Shown here one piece after another: positions 32,126-36,261 of a stretch of 36,261 bases of DNA. Below the pieces are notes generated by a model that was given only the letters and a program-made list of their open reading frames with translations, had not been told where the DNA came from and did no database searches. Position numbers and translations under genes: made by a program. Positions within the stretch are counted from its first letter, which is position 1. Each line of letters opens with the position of its first letter. Source of the DNA: Phycisphaerae bacterium (GTDB lineage Bacteria > Planctomycetota > Phycisphaerae > JAAYCJ01); the NCBI GenBank assembly GCA_012729815.1, contig JAAYCJ010000021.1, positions 1-36,261 on the forward strand. The letters are read 5' to 3'.

Positions 32126-34723
32126 ATGGAAAACAAGCAGATGAGCTCCGGACTTCCCGGACTGGACCGCGCGCTGGGCGGCGTGCTGGCGGGCGACAAC
32201 ATCGTCTGGCTGGTCGACTCGATCGACGATTACCTGCGTTTCGTCCGGCCGTACTGCGAATATGCCGCAGCCACTCAGAAAAAGCTGGTCTACTTCCGCT
32301 TCGCCCGCCACGAACCGCTGGTGACCCAAGACATGGGAGCCGAAATCCACGAGTTGCAGCCGGAGCACGGCTTCGAGGCCTTCCTCACCCAGATCCACGA
32401 CGTGATCGAAAACGCCGGCCGCGGCGCGTACTACGTATTCGACTGCCTCTCGGACCTCCTGGCCGACTGGTACAGCGACCAGATGCTCGCCAACTTCTTC
32501 GTGCTCACCTGCCCGTACCTCTTCGACCTGGACACCGTCGCGTTCTTCGCCCTCCTCCGCGACCACCACTCCTCCCAGGCCACCTCGCCGATCATCGAGA
32601 CCACCCAGCTCTTCCTCGACGTCTACCGCCACAAGGACCGCCTCTACGTCTACCCGATCAAGGTCCAACACCGCTACTCGCCGACCATGTACATGCTGCA
32701 CGGATGGCAGGGCGACGAGTTCGTGCCCGTCGCCGACAGCGCCACCATCTCCGAAATCCTCTCGTCGCGCCCGCCGCTGGAGCTTGAGACCGGTTCGCGA
32801 CGGCTGGACGCCTGGAGCCGCACCTTCGCCGAGGCCGAGCACCTCCGCGACAACCCCCACGCCCGCGAATGCTCCGTCGAAGAGGGCACGCGATACTTCG
32901 ACCGCCTCCTGCGGATGGCGATCTCGCGCGAGCAGCGGATGCTGGACCTGACCGGCCGCTATTTCACCATGTCCGATCTGATCGGCGTCGGACGGCGAAT
33001 GATCGGCACCGGCCTGATCGGCGGCAAAGCCGTCGGCCTGCTCCTGGCCCGGGCCATCCTCCGCAAGGAAGACCCGCGCTGGGCCGACCTGCTCGAGGTC
33101 CACGACTCCTTCTACGTCGCCTCGGACGTCTTCTACACCTTCCTCGTCCGCAACGGCTGCTGGTGGGTCCGCGAGGGCCTGCACGACCCGGAGAACTTCC
33201 TGCGGGCCGCCAAGGAAGGCCGGCGGCTGATCCTTCGCGGCGTGTTCCCCGACTACCTGGTCAAGGAATTCTCCGACATGCTCGACTACTTCGGGCAGTC
33301 GCCGATCATCGTCCGCTCCAGCAGCCTCCTCGAAGACAACTTCGGCAACGCCTTCGCCGGCAAGTACGAGAGCGTCTTCTGCGCCAACCAGGGCTCGCGG
33401 GCCAAGCGGCTCGAAGACTTCATGTCCGCCGTCCGCACCGTCTACGCCAGCGCCATGAGCGAAAACGCCCTGCGCTACCGGGCCGAGCGCGGCCTGCTCG
33501 ACCGCGATGAACAGATGTCGCTGCTGGTCCAGCGGGTCTCCGGCTCGCTGCACGGCCACCTGTTCTACCCCCACCTGGCGGGCGTCGGGCTTTCCTACAA
33601 TCCGTACGTCTGGAACGAGTACATCGACCCGGAGGCGGGGATGATCCGCCTGGTCTTCGGCCTCGGCACCCGCGCGGTCGACCGCACCGACGACGACTAC
33701 ACCCGCCTGGTGGCCCTCAACGCCCCCGATCGTCAGCCCGAAGCGTCGGCGGACCAGGCCCGTCGTCACGCCCAGCGGAAGGTCGACGTGCTCGAACTCG
33801 GGGCCAACCAGCTTGTGGCGATGGACTTCCGCGACGTGGTCCGCCAGTCGCCCGCACTGCCCATCGAAAAAATCGCCTCCCGCGACCCAGCCGCCGAAGC
33901 CCTGGCCCGCGAGCGAAAGCGCGACCTGTTCACCTGGAACCTGACCTTCGACCAACTGCTCAACGAGACCGATTTCGTCCGCGACATGCGCGAAATGCTG
34001 GCCATCCTCAACCGGGCGTACCACTACCCGGTCGACGTCGAATTCACCGCCAACTTCCTTCCGGACCAGACCTATCGGATCAATCTGCTCCAGTGCCGGC
34101 CGCTCCAGGTCTCCGGCAGCACCGGAACCGCCGAACCGCCCGCTGACATTCCCGCCGACCGCCTCATCTTCGAGAGCCGCGGCCCGGTCATCGGCCCCAG
34201 CCGCATCGACCGGATCGACCGCCTGATCTTCGTCTCCCCCGCCGGCTACAGCCGACTGCCCCTCCAGGAGCAGTACGCCATCGCCCGCCTCGTCGGCCGG
34301 GTCGTCCACGCCGAAGGCCCCAACGACTCGCGGACCATCATGCTCCTGGGCCCCGGCCGTTGGGGCACGTCCACCCCGTCCCTCGGCGTCCCCGTCTCCT
34401 TCGCCGAAATCAACCAGGCCGCCGTCCTCTGCGAACTGGTGACCATGCGCGAGGACCTGGTGCCCGACGTCTCACTGGGCACCCACTTCTTCAGCGATCT
34501 GGTCGAACGCGACATCCTCTACCTGGCCATCTTCCCCGGCCGCGAAGGCCACCGCTTCCTCGAAAACTCCTTCCACCAGAGGCCCAACCGCCTGGCCGAA
34601 CTGGTCCCCGACGCCCCCGATGCCTACGCCGAGATCGTCAAGGTCATTGACGTGGAGCGCCACCTGCTCGTCAACGCCAACGCGGTCAAACAGCGGGCCG
34701 TCTGCTACCTCGAAAAGCCCTGA
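32126..34723 (+). CDS. KaiC-like domain (no P-loop) fused to PEP-synthase-type ATP-grasp domain
   Basis: 865 residues from ATG 32126; a GTG at 32084 in frame would add 14 residues. Residues 8-24 (SGLPGLDRALGGVLAGD) match the entry motif of KaiC/RAD55-type ATPases, but the expected GxxGxGKT is replaced by VDSIDDYL, so it should not bind ATP there. From about residue 285 a pyruvate-phosphate-dikinase N-terminal (ATP-grasp) domain appears: GGKAVGLLLAR, then IIVRSSSLLEDNFGNAFAGKYESVF (about 395-419), and LLQCRPLQ at its end. The phospho-His and PEP-binding domains of a full PEP synthase are absent. A C-terminal module has GPGRWGTSTPSLGVP and GTHFFSDL. Phosphotransfer or ligase-type activity on an unknown acceptor is likely; ordinary PEP synthesis is not. 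Confidence 0.8.
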   Translation: MENKQMSSGLPGLDRALGGVLAGDNIVWLVDSIDDYLRFVRPYCEYAAATQKKLVYFRFARHEPLVTQDMGAEIHELQPEHGFEAFLTQIHDVIENAGRGAYYVFDCLSDLLADWYSDQMLANFFVLTCPYLFDLDTVAFFALLRDHHSSQATSPIIETTQLFLDVYRHKDRLYVYPIKVQHRYSPTMYMLHGWQGDEFVPVADSATISEILSSRPPLELETGSRRLDAWSRTFAEAEHLRDNPHARECSVEEGTRYFDRLLRMAISREQRMLDLTGRYFTMSDLIGVGRRMIGTGLIGGKAVGLLLARAILRKEDPRWADLLEVHDSFYVASDVFYTFLVRNGCWWVREGLHDPENFLRAAKEGRRLILRGVFPDYLVKEFSDMLDYFGQSPIIVRSSSLLEDNFGNAFAGKYESVFCANQGSRAKRLEDFMSAVRTVYASAMSENALRYRAERGLLDRDEQMSLLVQRVSGSLHGHLFYPHLAGVGLSYNPYVWNEYIDPEAGMIRLVFGLGTRAVDRTDDDYTRLVALNAPDRQPEASADQARRHAQRKVDVLELGANQLVAMDFRDVVRQSPALPIEKIASRDPAAEALARERKRDLFTWNLTFDQLLNETDFVRDMREMLAILNRAYHYPVDVEFTANFLPDQTYRINLLQCRPLQVSGSTGTAEPPADIPADRLIFESRGPVIGPSRIDRIDRLIFVSPAGYSRLPLQEQYAIARLVGRVVHAEGPNDSRTIMLLGPGRWGTSTPSLGVPVSFAEINQAAVLCELVTMREDLVPDVSLGTHFFSDLVERDILYLAIFPGREGHRFLENSFHQRPNRLAELVPDAPDAYAEIVKVIDVERHLLVNANAVKQRAVCYLEKP

Positions 34724-34737
34724 CGCCGCCGCCGGCC

Positions 34738-34766
34738 AGTCACGAGAGCTTATCCTGAGCGTGACT
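34738..34766 (+). terminator. Inverted repeat after the ATP-grasp fusion gene
   Basis: AGTCACG (34738-34744) and CGTGACT (34760-34766) are perfect 7-base arms around a 15-base loop, 15 bases after the stop codon. No T-run follows. It could be a weak terminator or a protein-binding palindrome upstream of the gdhA promoter. Confidence 0.35.
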
Positions 34767-34819
34767 ACTATAGGCAAATCTTATGCGTACTATAATAAGC
34801 TAACATAATAATGTTCATG

Positions 34820-34848
34820 TTGACTTTAAGCAGTTGTTATACTACACT
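34820..34848 (+). promoter_or_regulatory. gdhA: Promoter of the glutamate dehydrogenase gene
   Basis: TTGACT (34820-34825), a 17-base spacer and TACACT (34843-34848) form a sigma-70-type promoter, giving a leader of about 63 bases. The 60 bases upstream are strikingly AT-rich (several AATAA and ATAAT blocks), like an UP element that would raise expression. Confidence 0.6.
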
Positions 34849-34917
34849 TAGTCTTTTGGCAGGACAGGCGCAGAGTCTGATCGACTCGTAGAGCCGCAAC
34901 GGTAAAGGAGCACGCAC

Positions 34918-36258
34918 ATGTCTCGGTTTGTTGACAGTTTCATGGAGAAGCTCATCGCCAAGAACCCGGGGGAACCGGAGTTCCATCAGGCGGTGCGCGA
35001 AGTCGTTGAATCGGTGATGCCGATTGTCGAGTCCACCCCCCGCTACAAGCAAGGCAAGATCCTCGAACGGATCGTCGAGCCGGAACGGGTCATCATGTTC
35101 CGCGTTCCCTGGCAGGACGACAAGGGGCAGATCCACATCGATCGCGGGTTCCGTGTGGAAATGAACAGCGCCATCGGCCCCTACAAGGGCGGATTGCGGT
35201 TCCACCCCACCGTCTACCTGGGCCTCGTGAAGTTCCTGGCCTTCGAGCAGGTCTTCAAGAACAGCCTGACCACCCTGCCGATGGGCGGCGCCAAGGGCGG
35301 CTCCGACTTCGACCCCAAGGGCAAGAGCGATGACGAGGTGATGCGGTTCTGCCAGAGCTTCATGAGCGAGATGTTCCGGCACATCGGCCCCCACACCGAC
35401 GTGCCAGCCGGCGACATCGGCGTCGGGTCGCGCGAGATCGGCTTCCTCTTCGGCCAGTACAAACGGCTGACCAACGAGTTCACCGGCGTCCTGACCGGCA
35501 AGAAGCTCGGCTGGGGCGGCTCGCTGATCCGTCCGGAAGCCACCGGCTACGGAGCCACCTACTTCGCTCAGGAAATGCTGGCCACCCGATTCGACACGTT
35601 CCAGGGCAAGACCGTCACCGTCTCCGGGGCCGGCAACGTCGCCCAGTACACGGTCGAGAAGGTCAACCAGCTCGGCGGCAAGTGCGTCACCCTCTCCGAC
35701 TCCGACGGCACCATCGTCGATATGGACGGCATCAACGACGAAAAACTCGCGTGGGTCATGGACCTCAAAAACGTCCGCCGCGGACGCATCCGCGAGTACG
35801 CCGACCACTTCAAGGGCGCCAAGTACCTCGCCGGTCAGCGGCCGTGGTCCGTCCCCTGCCAGGTCGCCTTCCCCAGCGCCACCCAGAACGAAATCACCGA
35901 AGACGACGCCAGGACCCTCGTCAAGAACGGCTGCATCTGCGTCTCCGAAGGCGCCAACATGCCGACCGTCCCAGCCGGCGTGGATGTCTTCCTCGAAGCC
36001 AAAATCCTCTACGGGCCAGGCAAGGCCGCCAACGCCGGCGGCGTGGCCACCTCGGGTCTCGAAATGGCACAGAACGCCATGCACGTGAACTGGATCCGCG
36101 ATGAGGTCGATGAGCGACTCAAGGACATCATGACCGCCATCCACGAAGCCTGCGTCACCTACGGCAAAGACGGCGACTTCGTCGACTACGTCAAGGGCGC
36201 CAACGTCGCCGGGTTCGTCAAGGTGGCCGACGCCATGATCGACCAGGGCCTCGTCTAG
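34918..36258 (+). CDS. gdhA: Glutamate dehydrogenase (hexameric, NADP-type family)
   Basis: 446 residues, complete, with AAAGGAG seven bases before ATG 34918. It catalyses reversible reductive amination of 2-oxoglutarate to L-glutamate with ammonium. The catalytic domain has GPYKGGLRFHP (Lys90 region), LPMGGAKGGSDFDP with Lys126, and DVPAGDIGVG (Asp166). The cofactor domain has a GAGNVA Rossmann turn followed by LSDSDG. Length and motif order match the bacterial, biosynthetic NADP-dependent 50-kDa subfamily; the S-D-S strand end is the pattern of that group, though cofactor choice is not certain by eye. It appears to be a single-gene unit with a strong promoter and would be the cell's ammonium-assimilating enzyme when ammonium is plentiful. 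Confidence 0.96.
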   Translation: MSRFVDSFMEKLIAKNPGEPEFHQAVREVVESVMPIVESTPRYKQGKILERIVEPERVIMFRVPWQDDKGQIHIDRGFRVEMNSAIGPYKGGLRFHPTVYLGLVKFLAFEQVFKNSLTTLPMGGAKGGSDFDPKGKSDDEVMRFCQSFMSEMFRHIGPHTDVPAGDIGVGSREIGFLFGQYKRLTNEFTGVLTGKKLGWGGSLIRPEATGYGATYFAQEMLATRFDTFQGKTVTVSGAGNVAQYTVEKVNQLGGKCVTLSDSDGTIVDMDGINDEKLAWVMDLKNVRRGRIREYADHFKGAKYLAGQRPWSVPCQVAFPSATQNEITEDDARTLVKNGCICVSEGANMPTVPAGVDVFLEAKILYGPGKAANAGGVATSGLEMAQNAMHVNWIRDEVDERLKDIMTAIHEACVTYGKDGDFVDYVKGANVAGFVKVADAMIDQGLV

Positions 36259-36261
36259 CCG

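Noticed and set aside
30872-34309. A very long minus-strand open frame extending tatC to 1145 codons
   Set aside because: The part before 31657 is antisense to the ATP-grasp fusion and runs through tatA; it has the Val/Glu/Asp/Gly bias of reverse-complement coding sequence. The real TatC start is coupled to tatA.
34837-36144. 435-codon minus-strand frame opposite gdhA
   Set aside because: Antisense to an unmistakable glutamate dehydrogenase.
1-36261. CRISPR arrays, insertion sequences, tRNA or rRNA genes
   Set aside because: I saw no spaced short repeats, no transposase motifs or terminal inverted repeats, and no cloverleaf or rRNA-like sequence on either strand.

Overview
The window is GC-rich and densely coded. 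It looks like part of a Planctomycetota chromosome, most likely the Phycisphaerae side. The evidence is PEP-CTERM-tailed secreted proteins with DNRLRE-type repeats, a pilin-like protein fragment at the left edge, a MoxR/DUF58/DUF4129/DUF4350/SpoIIM/RDD locus, a short PheT without the EMAP-type tRNA-binding domain, and a DUF362/DUF6599/Fe-S aldo-keto reductase set. The taxonomic call is an inference. I saw no rRNA, tRNA, CRISPR array or insertion sequence.

Positions 1-8000 are a carbohydrate-use region. It holds the end of a pilin-like protein, a cytoplasmic GH29 alpha-L-fucosidase, a convergent secreted SGNH hydrolase split by an apparent frameshift, and an operon of a GntR/LacI-type regulator, a zinc-type dehydrogenase and a sugar isomerase/epimerase-like TIM barrel. 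A second GntR regulator (FCD type) has its own promoter with a palindrome over the predicted start point. Positions 8007-11374 carry two PEP-CTERM surface proteins. Between them are a strong terminator, a 36-codon remnant of a third PEP-CTERM gene and a long leader.

Positions 11573-19362 are the MoxR AAA ATPase locus: five plus-strand genes (membrane protein, DUF4129, DUF4350, MoxR, DUF58) meeting three minus-strand genes (hypothetical, RDD, SpoIIM) with overlapping convergent 3' ends. Next come a candidate 23-residue membrane peptide gene, a coiled-coil tail-anchored protein and pheT. Two soluble sensor histidine kinases follow (22652-27097), each with a recognisable promoter. A GGQ release-factor-like protein and a tiny lipoprotein-like gene lie on the other strand.

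Positions 27749-31875 (minus strand) form a run of tatA, tatC, a Tat-signal Fe-S aldo-keto reductase, a DUF6599 protein and a Tat-signal DUF362 protein. The translocase genes therefore sit directly upstream of two predicted clients. The right end carries an unusual fusion of a P-loop-less KaiC-like domain with a PEP-synthase-type ATP-grasp domain, then a complete glutamate dehydrogenase gene with a good sigma-70-type promoter in an AT-rich patch.

The least ordinary items are the KaiC-like/ATP-grasp fusion, the Tat operon with its clients, the 23-residue peptide, the paired soluble kinases and the PEP-CTERM gene remnant. I did not find a clearly new multi-gene defence or mobile system.
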